A stretch of DNA of 8,048 nucleotides, taken from positions 1-8,048 of the forward strand of contig CALCCV010000385.1 of the NCBI GenBank assembly GCA_937900305.1, written 5' to 3'. A program made the position numbers and the translations under genes. Every line of letters starts with the position of its first letter. Positions within the stretch are counted from its first letter, which is position 1. Of this stretch, positions 1 through 6,864 are shown piece by piece. The notes under the pieces were generated by a model. It had not been told where the DNA came from and did no database searches. It saw nothing but the letters and a program-made list of their open reading frames with translations. Source of the stretch: an uncultured Pseudobdellovibrionaceae bacterium (GTDB lineage Bacteria > Bdellovibrionota > Bdellovibrionia > Bdellovibrionales > Bdellovibrionaceae).

Positions 1-983
1 GTTTGCGAACCGGTGACACCATCACCGGCACGGTTCGCCCACCGAAAGAGGGCGAGCGATATTTTGCCTTGTTGAAAGTGGATTCTTTAAATTTCGAAAC
101 CACTGAAAACGGCAAAGATAAAATTCTCTTCGACAATTTAACTCCGCTCTATCCAAACGATCGTTTGCGTTTAGAGCACAGCCCCAATGAATACACCACG
201 CGAGTTGTGGATTTGATGGCTCCGCTTGGCAAAGGTCAGCGCGCGCTCATCGTCGCACCTCCACGCACGGGCAAGACCGTGCTTCTGCAAAATATTGCTA
301 ATGCCATTTCCGTCAGTCACCCTGAAGTGAAGTTGATTGTCTTGTTGATCGATGAGCGTCCGGAAGAAGTGACAGACATGTCTCGTTCAGTGAAGGGCGA
401 AGTGATTAGTTCTACGTTCGATGAGCCACCCACTCGCCATGTTCAAGTGGCCGAGATGGTGCTAGAAAAGGCGAAACGGCTTGTTGAGCACAAACACGAC
501 GTCGTGATTTTATTGGATTCGATCACCCGCCTCGCACGTGCTTACAACACCGTCGTGCCGCCGTCGGGCAAAATTCTTTCGGGTGGTGTGGATTCAAATG
601 CTCTTCACAAACCAAAACGTTTTTTTGGAGCCGCTCGCAACATCGAAGAAGGGGGTTCATTGACGATCATTGCAACAGCCTTGATCGACACGGGTTCGCG
701 AATGGATGAGGTCATCTTCGAGGAGTTCAAAGGCACCGGTAATGCTGAGATCCATTTGGATCGCAAGCTGATGGAAAAACGAATTTTCCCATGCATGGAC
801 ATCAATAAATCCGGCACTCGAAAAGAGGATCTATTGATCGAAAAGGGCGATTTGAATCGATTGTGGATTTTGCGCAAAGTCTTGGCTCCTATGAACGTCA
901 ACGACGCCATGGAGTTCCTTCTTGACAAGGTCCAGCAAACGAAGACGAACGGAGAATTTCTGGCCGCAATGGGTGGCAAATAG
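1..983 (+). CDS. rho: Transcription termination factor Rho, 5'-truncated
   Basis: Rho is a homohexameric RNA helicase/ATPase that binds C-rich nascent RNA and dissociates RNA polymerase. The window opens inside the gene. The first whole codon is at base 3 (TTG, read here as an internal Leu, not a start), so roughly the first 85-100 residues are missing, including the N-terminal helical part and most of the cold-shock-like RNA-binding domain. Counting from base 3, the visible landmarks are: the end of the primary RNA-binding domain with RPPKEGERYFALLKV (12-26); Walker A APPRTGKT (85-92); the catalytic-Glu segment LLIDERPEEVT (114-124); Walker B VVILLDS (167-173); the Q-loop GGVDSNALHKPKRFFG (194-209); and the arginine-finger segment GTGNAEIHLDRK (244-255). 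The C-terminus matches the family end, so only the 5' side is incomplete. The match to the E. coli family over this span is close and ungapped as recalled. It is followed 122 nt later by rpmE, a common neighbour. Confidence 0.98.
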   Translation, partial: LRTGDTITGTVRPPKEGERYFALLKVDSLNFETTENGKDKILFDNLTPLYPNDRLRLEHSPNEYTTRVVDLMAPLGKGQRALIVAPPRTGKTVLLQNIANAISVSHPEVKLIVLLIDERPEEVTDMSRSVKGEVISSTFDEPPTRHVQVAEMVLEKAKRLVEHKHDVVILLDSITRLARAYNTVVPPSGKILSGGVDSNALHKPKRFFGAARNIEEGGSLTIIATALIDTGSRMDEVIFEEFKGTGNAEIHLDRKLMEKRIFPCMDINKSGTRKEDLLIEKGDLNRLWILRKVLAPMNVNDAMEFLLDKVQQTKTNGEFLAAMGGK

Positions 984-1042
984 CCGCCTTTCAGGAACAG
1001 AAAGATTGCAATTTACAAAACAGGGCCTGATGAAAGTCTGGA

Positions 1043-1052
1043 CAAGGCCTTG
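1043..1052. other. Perfect 10-bp palindrome in rho-rpmE gap
   Basis: CAAGGCCTTG reads the same on both strands. It is loosely framed by AGTC (1035-1038) and GACT (1054-1057), which could extend it into an imperfect hairpin in the rpmE leader. No T-tract follows, so it is not an intrinsic terminator for rho. L31 leaders are autoregulated in some bacteria, but no such leader is recognised here. A 10-bp palindrome can occur by chance. Confidence 0.25.
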
Positions 1053-1105
1053 GGACTCTGTTAGACACCAGGCGTTCAACTTAAGTTATCGTATTGAGGT
1101 TTCTA

Positions 1106-1351
1106 ATGAAAAAAGATCTTCACCCTAAAGTGAATCAAGTGGTTTTCCGCGACATCTCTTGTGACTATGCCTTTTTGGGCACATCGACCATGGGCAGCGC
1201 TGAAAAAATCAAATGGGAAGACGGCAAAGAGTATCCGTTGATTAAGGTTGAGATCTCTTCAGCCTCTCATCCGTTTTACACAGGCAAACAGCGTGTGATT
1301 GATACGGAAGGTCGCATTGACCGTTTCAAAAAGAAGTACGGCAAAAAATAA
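1106..1351 (+). CDS. rpmE2: 50S ribosomal protein bL31, type B (zinc-independent form)
   Basis: bL31 bridges the central protuberance of the 50S subunit and the head of the 30S subunit. The 81-residue product starts MKKDLHPKVNQVVFRDIS and contains the type B signature run SSASHPFYTGKQR followed by DTEGRIDRFKKKYG. Type A L31 has four zinc-binding cysteines (CxxC pairs); this protein has a single cysteine (C19), so it belongs to the C-minus, zinc-independent type B group. I chose the ATG at 1106 because GAGG lies six bases upstream and the family begins MKK. A TTG at 1094 in the same frame would add only four residues that the family lacks. It lies between rho and a strong terminator, so it is probably the last gene of the rho transcript or has its own promoter in the 122-nt gap. 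The symbol rpmE is also used. Confidence 0.95.
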   Translation: MKKDLHPKVNQVVFRDISCDYAFLGTSTMGSAEKIKWEDGKEYPLIKVEISSASHPFYTGKQRVIDTEGRIDRFKKKYGKK

Positions 1352-1374
1352 GGATCTTCCTACATATCCATTCC

Positions 1375-1407
1375 AAAAAGCGGCGCAACAGGCCGCTTTT
1401 TGTTTTT
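1375..1407 (+). terminator. Strong Rho-independent terminator after rpmE
   Basis: A perfect 10-bp stem (AAAAAGCGGC at 1375-1384, GCCGCTTTTT at 1392-1401) closes a 7-nt loop. The T-run continues as GTTTTT to 1407. It starts 23 nt after the rpmE stop codon. It separates the rho-rpmE unit from prfA, which must therefore have its own promoter between about 1408 and 1500. A TTGACG hexamer lies at 1425-1430, but I see no well-spaced -10 partner, so no promoter is called. Confidence 0.93.
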
Positions 1408-1499
1408 GTAACGACCTTTCTTTTTTGACGTCTCTTCCCTATTCTATTCGAAGAGCATTTCTGTAATTCTTCTGTTCTGTCGTGTGTACGGAGCCTCAC

Positions 1500-1505
1500 A
1501 AGGAG
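1500..1505 (+). promoter_or_regulatory. Ribosome binding site that fixes the prfA start
   Basis: AAGGAG lies nine bases before the ATG at 1515. The frame is also open upstream from a GTG at 1482, but that start would place the Shine-Dalgarno inside the gene and add 11 residues not seen in RF1. The 1515 start gives 360 residues, the usual RF1 length. Confidence 0.8.
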
Positions 1506-1514
1506 TGGGCGAGG

Positions 1515-2597
1515 ATGTTTTCAAAACTCGAACAAGTGGATTCTCGTTATGAGCAGGTGCAAATGGCCCTGCAAAGACCAGACATCGCTAACAATCAAAA
1601 AGAATATCGGGCTCTCATGAAAGAACTGGCAGAGCTTGAGCGTGTGGTGGTGCTGTTTCGCGATTTCAAATCCAAAACTCAGGCGTTGAAGTCGGCCAAA
1701 GATCTTTTGATTTCTGAATCTGATCAAGAAATGCGAGAAATGATTCGCGAGGAAATTCGTGAGCTCGAGGGAGCTCTGCCAACCTTGGAAGCCAAACTAA
1801 AAATCGAACTCATTCCGAAAGATCCCAACGACGGCAAAAATATAATTCTCGAAATTCGGGCTGGAGCCGGCGGTGACGAAGCCGCCCTATTCGCAGACGA
1901 GTTGTTTCGGGGCTACGCCCACTTTGCGGGCGGCCAGGGTTGGAATTCCGAATTGATTTCATTTTCTGAAGGCAACGTGGGTGGCGCAAAAGAAATCATC
2001 GCGAGCATTAACGGCGACAACGTCTATAGCAAATTGAAATATGAAAGCGGTGTGCACCGTGTTCAGCGGGTGCCAAAGACGGAGGCGCAAGGTCGTATCC
2101 ATACATCAACAGTCACCGTCGCCGTCATTCCCGAAGCTGACGAAGTCGATGTCAAAATTGACATGAAAGACATCAAAATCGACGTCATGCGGGCCAGTGG
2201 GGCTGGCGGTCAGAGCGTGAATCGAACGGAGTCTGCCGTTCGCATTCACCATATACCCACCGGAATTTTGGTCCATTGCCAAGAGGGCAAATCTCAAACG
2301 TCGAACAAAGAAAAGGCGTTCAAGATTCTTTATGCGAAACTCCAGCAAATCGAAGACGACAAAAAACTCAAAGAAGCTTCGGATGCTCGGTTAGAGCAGA
2401 TTGGAACTGGCGATCGCTCAGAAAGAATTCGGACTTACAATTTTCCGCAGACTCGAATCACAGACCACCGTATTGGATTGACGATTCATCAGCTGGATCA
2501 GGTTATGGCGGGACAGTTTGGATTGTTGATCGACCCTCTCACCGCTCATTTTCAGGCGGAGGCGCTTAAAAATCAATCGAGCCAGGCGGGCTCGTGA
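1515..2597 (+). CDS. prfA: Peptide chain release factor 1 (RF1)
   Basis: RF1 recognises UAA and UAG in the ribosomal A site and triggers peptidyl-tRNA hydrolysis. Numbered from the ATG at 1515 (360 residues), the helical domain 1 covers about 1-100. The core begins with the family segment EIRAGAGGDEAALFA (about 113-127). The codon-reading tripeptide is PKT (187-189) in HRVQRVPKTEAQGR; this fits the PxT motif of RF1 rather than the SPF of RF2. The catalytic loop is RASGAGGQSVN, with GGQ at 231-233. The family C-terminal block GDRSERIRTYNFPQTRITDHR follows in two adjoining parts. Length and motif positions agree to within two residues with E. coli RF1. A terminator lies just upstream, so this is the first gene of a prfA-prmC-murA unit. 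Its stop overlaps the prmC start by four bases (GTGA). Confidence 0.98.
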   Translation: MFSKLEQVDSRYEQVQMALQRPDIANNQKEYRALMKELAELERVVVLFRDFKSKTQALKSAKDLLISESDQEMREMIREEIRELEGALPTLEAKLKIELIPKDPNDGKNIILEIRAGAGGDEAALFADELFRGYAHFAGGQGWNSELISFSEGNVGGAKEIIASINGDNVYSKLKYESGVHRVQRVPKTEAQGRIHTSTVTVAVIPEADEVDVKIDMKDIKIDVMRASGAGGQSVNRTESAVRIHHIPTGILVHCQEGKSQTSNKEKAFKILYAKLQQIEDDKKLKEASDARLEQIGTGDRSERIRTYNFPQTRITDHRIGLTIHQLDQVMAGQFGLLIDPLTAHFQAEALKNQSSQAGS

Positions 2598-3484
2598 TCA
2601 TCAAAGAGATTTTGGGAAAATCTGTCCAGTATTTGAAGGACAAAGGTTTCGAGACACCCCGGCTGGACGCTGAAATGTTATTGGGTGCGGCAACGGGCCT
2701 ACAGCGCATAGATCTTTACTCACGTTTCGAACGTCCCCTTGAAGATGGTGAAGTGACAAAGATGCGATCTTTGTTGCAACGGCGCAGTCAAGGTGAACCC
2801 ATTGCTTACATCCTCGGCGAAAAAGAATTTTATAGAAAGAACTTTTTGGTGTCTCCGGCCACGTTGATTCCCCGACCTGAAACAGAGTTGTTGGTTGAGC
2901 ACGTGCTAGATTGCATTGAACAAGCCCCAGAATCCGCGGAGCCGCTTTGGATATTGGATTTGGGTATTGGCACGGGCTGCATTGCTCAGTCAGTATTGGC
3001 CGAAGTTCCAAGAGCTCAGGCGATCGGTGTAGAAATATCAGAAGCGGCCCTAATGATTGCTAAACAAAATTCTGAGCGCATCGGTGTTGGTGATCGATAT
3101 CATACAGTTCTGGGCGCGGCTGAAATGGCCGTTGAGGCCGTTTCAAAAATTTTGGCAACGGCGGGACCTCAAGCGGCGTTTGATTTTATCTTGGCCAATC
3201 CACCTTATGTCGCGGTTGAAGATGAAGTTCAGACATCCGTAAAAAAGTACGAACCTCATCAGGCGCTTTTTTCGGATCAACGTGGACTGTCTCATCTTAT
3301 GGCTTGGTCGACGACATACGCACCACTTTTGTCTAAGGGGGGGACGATGATGATGGAAATGGGAAAGGACCATGGAGATTTCATGAAAAACCATTTCGTA
3401 CAGATAGGAATTTTTGCAGAAGTCCATATCCTTAAAGACTACGCAGGTTGGGATCGATTTATAGAAGGAGTTCGGCATGGATAA
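2594..3484 (+). CDS. prmC: Release factor glutamine N5-methyltransferase PrmC (HemK)
   Basis: PrmC uses S-adenosylmethionine to methylate the glutamine of the GGQ loop in RF1 and RF2, which raises release efficiency. It sits directly downstream of its substrate gene. The 296-residue product shows the N-terminal helical recognition domain (about 1-80), the linker hallmark IPRPETELLVE (92-102), SAM motif I LDLGIGTGCIA (121-131), the acidic ribose-binding strand GVEIS (145-149), and the active-site NPPY (202-205), which holds the glutamine amide. The length is normal for the family. The start is GTG at 2594, overlapping the prfA stop as GTGA. Only a weak purine stretch (AGGCGGG) precedes it, so re-initiation by ribosomes ending prfA is likely. 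The 3' end overlaps murA by 8 nt. Confidence 0.97.
   Translation: MIIKEILGKSVQYLKDKGFETPRLDAEMLLGAATGLQRIDLYSRFERPLEDGEVTKMRSLLQRRSQGEPIAYILGEKEFYRKNFLVSPATLIPRPETELLVEHVLDCIEQAPESAEPLWILDLGIGTGCIAQSVLAEVPRAQAIGVEISEAALMIAKQNSERIGVGDRYHTVLGAAEMAVEAVSKILATAGPQAAFDFILANPPYVAVEDEVQTSVKKYEPHQALFSDQRGLSHLMAWSTTYAPLLSKGGTMMMEMGKDHGDFMKNHFVQIGIFAEVHILKDYAGWDRFIEGVRHG
3465..3470 (+). promoter_or_regulatory. Ribosome binding site of murA inside the prmC end
   Basis: AAGGAG lies six bases before the murA ATG at 3477, within the last codons of prmC. It supports the 3477 start over the in-frame ATG three codons later (3486), for which the spacing would be too long. It also shows that murA translation is linked to that of prmC. 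Confidence 0.8.
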
Positions 3485-4733
3485 GATGATAGTTTCGGGT
3501 GGCAGAGCTCTGAGGGGTGAGGTGCGAGTGAGCGGCGCCAAAAACTCAGCCCTGCCAATTTTATTTTCGACGATCCTGGCCGAAGGTGCCCATAAATTTA
3601 CAAATTTACCCAATTTGAAAGACATCGAATCTACGGCTGAATTATTAGCTAGCTTGGGCTGCATATGTTCACGTGATGGAGATATTTTTTCGGTCACAAA
3701 CAAAGGTATTAATAACTTCGAAGCTCATTATGACTTAGTTCGAAAAATGAGAGCTTCGATTTTATGTCTCGGGCCGTTGCTCGCGCGGTATGGCGAAGCT
3801 GTCGTGTCGATGCCAGGGGGCTGCGCGATTGGTAGCCGGCCAATTGATTTGCACCTCGACAGCATGAAAGCGCTGGGGGCTGAAATTGAATTGCGCGAAG
3901 GTTACGTCATGGCGAAAGCGAAGCGCTTGAAAGGTGCTCGCATCTTGTTTGAAAGCGTGACGGTGGGTGGAACAGAAAATCTGATGATGGCAGCTACTTT
4001 GGCCGAAGGTAAAACGCTGATCGAAAATGCCGCCAAAGAACCAGAGATCGTGGATCTAGCGGAGTATTTGATTTCGATGGGCGCCAAAATTTCGGGCCAT
4101 GGCTCAAGCATCATTGAAATTGATGGAGTCGAAAAATTGCGGGCTGCCGAACACAGAATCATTCCAGATCGAATTGAGGCAGGTACGCTGTTGATTGCGG
4201 CTGCGATCACTCATGGGGACGTGACCATCCAGGATTGTCGCCCGGATCATCTTGAGGCTTTGTTGCTGAAACTAAAAGAATGTGGCTTTCAAATGCAAAT
4301 TGGAAAAACCGACATTCACATCGCATCTCAAAAAACTTGGAAGGCGGTTGATATCACAACGGCACCCTTTCCGCTCTTTCCGACGGATTTGCAGGCCCAG
4401 TACATGGCGTTGATGACGGCCGCCGAGGGAACTAGCGTGATCTCTGAAACTGTTTTCGAAAATCGATTCATGCATGTTCAAGAGTTGATTCGTTTGGGAG
4501 CTGATATATCTCCAAAAACGCGTGTTGCGGTTGTGCGAGGCGTGAAGCCCGGCGGATTGACTGGCGCTCCTGTTATGGCTACGGATCTTCGCGCAAGTGC
4601 TTGCTTAGTTTTGGCCGGCTTAGCGGCCCACGGTGACACCTTGATCAATCGCATTTATCACTTGGATCGAGGTTATGAAAAACTCGAAACTAAGCTCAGT
4701 CACCTCGGTGGAAAAATCAATCGCGTGTCTTAA
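3477..4733 (+). CDS. murA: UDP-N-acetylglucosamine 1-carboxyvinyltransferase MurA
   Basis: MurA transfers enolpyruvate from phosphoenolpyruvate to UDP-GlcNAc, the first committed step of peptidoglycan synthesis in the cytoplasm. The 418-residue protein matches the family length (419 in E. coli) from MDKMIVSGG to the end. Visible landmarks are: SGAKNSALPIL with K22 and N23 of the active site; MRAS (91-94); the mobile loop PGGCAIGSRPIDLH with catalytic C116; AAREPE-like AAKEPEIVD (185-193); PDRIEAGT (230-237); FPTDLQAQ with the proposed base D304; TVFENRFMHVQEL (325-337); MATDLRASACLVLAG (367-381); and HLDRGYEKLE with R398. Because the loop residue is Cys and not Asp, the enzyme is predicted to be fosfomycin-sensitive in vitro. 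It overlaps prmC by 8 nt. Its 3' end faces the - strand lipoprotein gene with only 14 nt between stop codons. Confidence 0.98.
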   Translation: MDKMIVSGGRALRGEVRVSGAKNSALPILFSTILAEGAHKFTNLPNLKDIESTAELLASLGCICSRDGDIFSVTNKGINNFEAHYDLVRKMRASILCLGPLLARYGEAVVSMPGGCAIGSRPIDLHLDSMKALGAEIELREGYVMAKAKRLKGARILFESVTVGGTENLMMAATLAEGKTLIENAAKEPEIVDLAEYLISMGAKISGHGSSIIEIDGVEKLRAAEHRIIPDRIEAGTLLIAAAITHGDVTIQDCRPDHLEALLLKLKECGFQMQIGKTDIHIASQKTWKAVDITTAPFPLFPTDLQAQYMALMTAAEGTSVISETVFENRFMHVQELIRLGADISPKTRVAVVRGVKPGGLTGAPVMATDLRASACLVLAGLAAHGDTLINRIYHLDRGYEKLETKLSHLGGKINRVS

Positions 4734-4747
4734 ACTCGCAAAGCAAT

Positions 4748-6148
4748 TTACCAGCCGCGCCGTTGAAGCAGCGCCTGCAAATCGCGCGTCTGTTGTGCAC
4801 TTGCAAACTCAGGTGAGACCTGTTTAAATTTTTCAATAAAATCTCGAAAATCACTGATGGGAGTTAGCAGGCTGAGTGTCTTCAAGCTGATCTGGCCGGC
4901 CATTTCACGTCCAAGAATCTTGCGACACTCCCACAGCAGCGAACTGACTATCAAACTGTCGTGATACTTTTGGCCTGTTTTTTCACTCAAAAGATGAGTC
5001 TCGTTGAGCGTTCGTTTGTACGCCGCTTTGAGATAAGAAGATTCTGCCAGTAGCGGTGAATCCAACTGCAGGGCTGTGAAAAAATCGGCAAAAGCTTCGT
5101 TCAAGGCGCCGCCCTCACCTTCATTTGGCAACTTGGCGAGAACCTCAATCATTGCGTGATATGTTTCGTGATACACGATCGAAGGATCTTGAGGAATTTT
5201 TCGGTAAAGCTCTTCATCGCCACGGCCCAAACGGATGTGGCCTCCGTAGTAGAAGGCTGTGTTTGTTTTTTGAGGGCTACCCACATGCAACTGCACATCG
5301 AGTTGAAAGGGAATCTCAACGCCGTATTGTTTTTCGATGGAATCTAGTGTTTGCGAGACGAAGTGATAAACCTGCACCTGATCAAATTTTTCGCTGTCGG
5401 GGTCATATTGAATTTGATCACCCGCAATTTGAACTTTTTCTGCTGAGAGAGTCGTGACTTTAGCGCGGCGACTATTCAATGTGCCGTCACCGACTAACCC
5501 ACTCAAAGCGATGTTTTGAAGCTGACTGTACTTGGGGCCGAGGGGAAAAATCCGAGCGAACACTTGGGAGCTGGAAGTGGTGCTATTTAGCGCCGCGGGT
5601 TCAAAACCAGAGTCCAATCGTCGTTTCGACAAAACCTGATGGTCAGGGTCGATCAGAAATTCAACAAACTCGCCATCGGCATTTAGGGCGGTGACCTCGA
5701 ATGACAAATGAATCCCGCTAAGGCTTGGTAGCCAAACGATTCGAGCTTTTTCGACTTTCAAAAGAGGATCATATTTTTTTAAGAAAAATTGGATAGTAAG
5801 AACATCTCGCTCCATCGTCTTTAACCGATCAAGATCTAAACTCAGTGCTTCGCTGGGCACTCGCGACGATATAAATATGGGCTGAGAGTTTCGCCATACC
5901 GTTTTAATAAATGAACTTTTGAGAGGGATGCCTGCCAAAAAAACTTCCTGAAACTGGATTTCTGCCGACCCGGCACGAATGGCTTTTGCTTCGGAGGGGC
6001 GGATGTTCTCAGGAGCTGAGAACTGTTGAGTGATGAGCGGCGGCCCGTGTTGGGAGGTGGTGTGAAACCACTGATGCTCTTCAAAGAGGGATTTTTTTGC
6101 ACAACCGCTGAGAAGAAACAGAAGCAGCAAGGATCGTGAACTCTTCAT
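4748..6148 (-). CDS. Thermolysin-like (M4/gluzincin) metallopeptidase lipoprotein
   Basis: Predicted exported zinc endopeptidase of 466 residues. Signal peptide 1-15 ends in lipobox LSGC (13-16), so C16 would be lipidated; A17 at +2 does not suggest inner-membrane retention under E. coli rules. An FTP-like inhibitory segment follows (about 62-98, EIQFQEVFLAGIPLKSS), then a PepSY-like propeptide (about 128-178, ending in FLIDPDHQVLS). The peptidase part begins near 205. Zinc site: HETYH (327-331), with E328 catalytic, and ALNEAFADFF (348-357), with E351 as third ligand and D355. The 20-residue gap from H331 to E351 and the +4 aspartate equal the thermolysin spacing (H146, E166, D170). H396 in KYHDSLIVSSLLW fits the proton-donor His. 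The substrate-groove segment NTAFYYGG (296-303) precedes. The catalytic part is about 260 residues against 316 in thermolysin, so it is compact. GGGAG-type purines lie just before the ATG. The true substrate is unknown. Confidence 0.85.
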   Translation of the reverse strand: MKSSRSLLLLFLLSGCAKKSLFEEHQWFHTTSQHGPPLITQQFSAPENIRPSEAKAIRAGSAEIQFQEVFLAGIPLKSSFIKTVWRNSQPIFISSRVPSEALSLDLDRLKTMERDVLTIQFFLKKYDPLLKVEKARIVWLPSLSGIHLSFEVTALNADGEFVEFLIDPDHQVLSKRRLDSGFEPAALNSTTSSSQVFARIFPLGPKYSQLQNIALSGLVGDGTLNSRRAKVTTLSAEKVQIAGDQIQYDPDSEKFDQVQVYHFVSQTLDSIEKQYGVEIPFQLDVQLHVGSPQKTNTAFYYGGHIRLGRGDEELYRKIPQDPSIVYHETYHAMIEVLAKLPNEGEGGALNEAFADFFTALQLDSPLLAESSYLKAAYKRTLNETHLLSEKTGQKYHDSLIVSSLLWECRKILGREMAGQISLKTLSLLTPISDFRDFIEKFKQVSPEFASAQQTRDLQALLQRRGW

Positions 6149-6204
6149 GGCGCTCCCGGAGAGTGTAGAGACAGAGATCCCTGATTCTGACTCACACTCC
6201 GAAA

Positions 6205-6223
6205 GCTGTCATGTCCCGACAGC
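6205..6223. repeat. Inverted repeat upstream of the metallopeptidase gene
   Basis: GCTGTC (6205-6210) and GACAGC (6218-6223) form a perfect 6-bp inverted repeat around a 7-nt loop, 57-75 nt upstream of the lipoprotein start. A separate 10-bp palindrome, AAACCGGTTT, lies at 6232-6241. There is no T-tract, so this is not a terminator. It could be an operator or a 5'-leader hairpin for the - strand gene. No regulator family is recognised from the motif. Confidence 0.35.
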
Positions 6224-6241
6224 CGAAAAGGAAACCGGTTT

Positions 6242-6270
6242 AAAAAAAATTGTTACTGCTCACAATTTTT
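6242..6270 (-). terminator. A/T-rich intrinsic terminator after the small secreted protein
   Basis: Read on the - strand, AAAAATTGT (6270-6262), an 8-nt loop and ACAATTTTT (6253-6245) form a perfect 9-bp stem. The stem runs into a total of eight T residues (6249-6242). It starts three bases after the stop codon of the 6274-6675 gene. The stem is poor in G and C, so termination may be partial and some transcripts may continue into the metallopeptidase gene. Confidence 0.55.
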
Positions 6271-6273
6271 CAG

Positions 6274-6675
6274 TTAAGGTTCCACATCCACAACGGACTG
6301 AATGACAGAGCCGTCGGCATTTTTAAATTGGACATCATGCCGACCCGCTGCAAAGCGGCCCAAAGAAATTTCAACCTCAAACGGAACCAAAGCCATGGTG
6401 CAATAGCTCCCCACTATGACATTGGCGATCGGTTTAACCACGTGACTGAATTCATTGAGATGTTCGAGCTCTCCGTGACTCCAGGAGTAACATCCATTTG
6501 GAAAAACGCCTCTCGCGATCACATAAATGTCGCTCTCAGTTCCAAACCCGCCCGGAACAAAAACACTGGTCACACTGGCAAATTCCTTTTGAACCGGATT
6601 GCGGGGGATCGCTTGAGCCTGCGCATGAAAACTAAAAATTGAAATCGCAACTAGTATTGAAAAGATCTGCTTCAC
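6274..6675 (-). CDS. Small secreted protein with two-cysteine domain, unknown function
   Basis: A 133-residue protein, not recognised as a named family. I chose the GTG start at 6675 because AAGGAGGT sits five bases upstream and a clean Sec signal peptide begins there: KQ in the n-region, hydrophobic core FSILVAISIFSF, and an AQAQA cleavage region, with likely cuts after residue 20 or 22. The mature part (~112 residues) is predicted beta-rich and has exactly two cysteines (C62, C92), likely an oxidised pair in the periplasm or outside. Residues 49-130 resemble a segment of the 6990-7697 product: Y-x-I-x-x-GV then Cys, later Cys-Thr/Ser, PFE-x-x-IS, a Gly turn, and D/E-G-x-VI. This is by-eye evidence for a shared domain. 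The frame is open upstream to 6801 but that extension lacks a good start. A terminator follows at once. Confidence 0.72.
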   Translation of the reverse strand: MKQIFSILVAISIFSFHAQAQAIPRNPVQKEFASVTSVFVPGGFGTESDIYVIARGVFPNGCYSWSHGELEHLNEFSHVVKPIANVIVGSYCTMALVPFEVEISLGRFAAGRHDVQFKNADGSVIQSVVDVEP

Positions 6676-6680
6676 GATGA

Positions 6681-6688
6681 ACCTCCTT
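6681..6688 (-). promoter_or_regulatory. Ribosome binding site that fixes the GTG start at 6675
   Basis: On the - strand AAGGAGGT, a full match to the core anti-Shine-Dalgarno, lies five bases before GTG (6675-6673). The reading frame continues upstream for 42 more codons to an ATG at 6801, but that start would bury this site and put the signal peptide in the protein interior. Confidence 0.85.
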
Positions 6689-6864
6689 GTTGAAATGAAC
6701 AGGTTGAAAATAAATTCGTACTTTTGCCATCTCCTCACTGGACGAGGCGGGACTTTAAATTGCAATTCGCTTGCCGAAAGCAGAATGAAGTGAACGGCCA
6801 TTCAGACAAAAATTGAAAATTATTCGAGGCAAAAGAGAAGCAAAAAGCAAAAGATCGAGGTGAT

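Noticed and set aside
605..979. - strand open frame opposite rho
   Set aside because: Shadow of the conserved rho C-terminal half.
1425..1467. Promoter for prfA from TTGACG (1425) and TGTAAT (1462)
   Set aside because: The two hexamers are 31 bases apart, far beyond usable spacing, and no other pair fits. A promoter must exist here but I cannot place it.
2601..3011. 136-codon - strand open frame opposite prmC
   Set aside because: Shadow of prmC, which has its complete motif set on the + strand.
3143..3703. 186-codon - strand open frame opposite prmC and murA
   Set aside because: It lies antisense to two certain enzymes and crosses their junction, has no signal or domain, and its composition reflects the opposite coding frame.
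5125..5457. + strand open frame of 110 codons inside the metallopeptidase gene
   Set aside because: Antisense to the zinc-site region, whose spacing matches thermolysin exactly, so the - strand is the coding one.
6676..6801. 42-residue N-terminal extension of the small secreted protein from an ATG at 6801
   Set aside because: A perfect AAGGAGGT and a complete signal peptide begin at the GTG at 6675. The extension would bury both.
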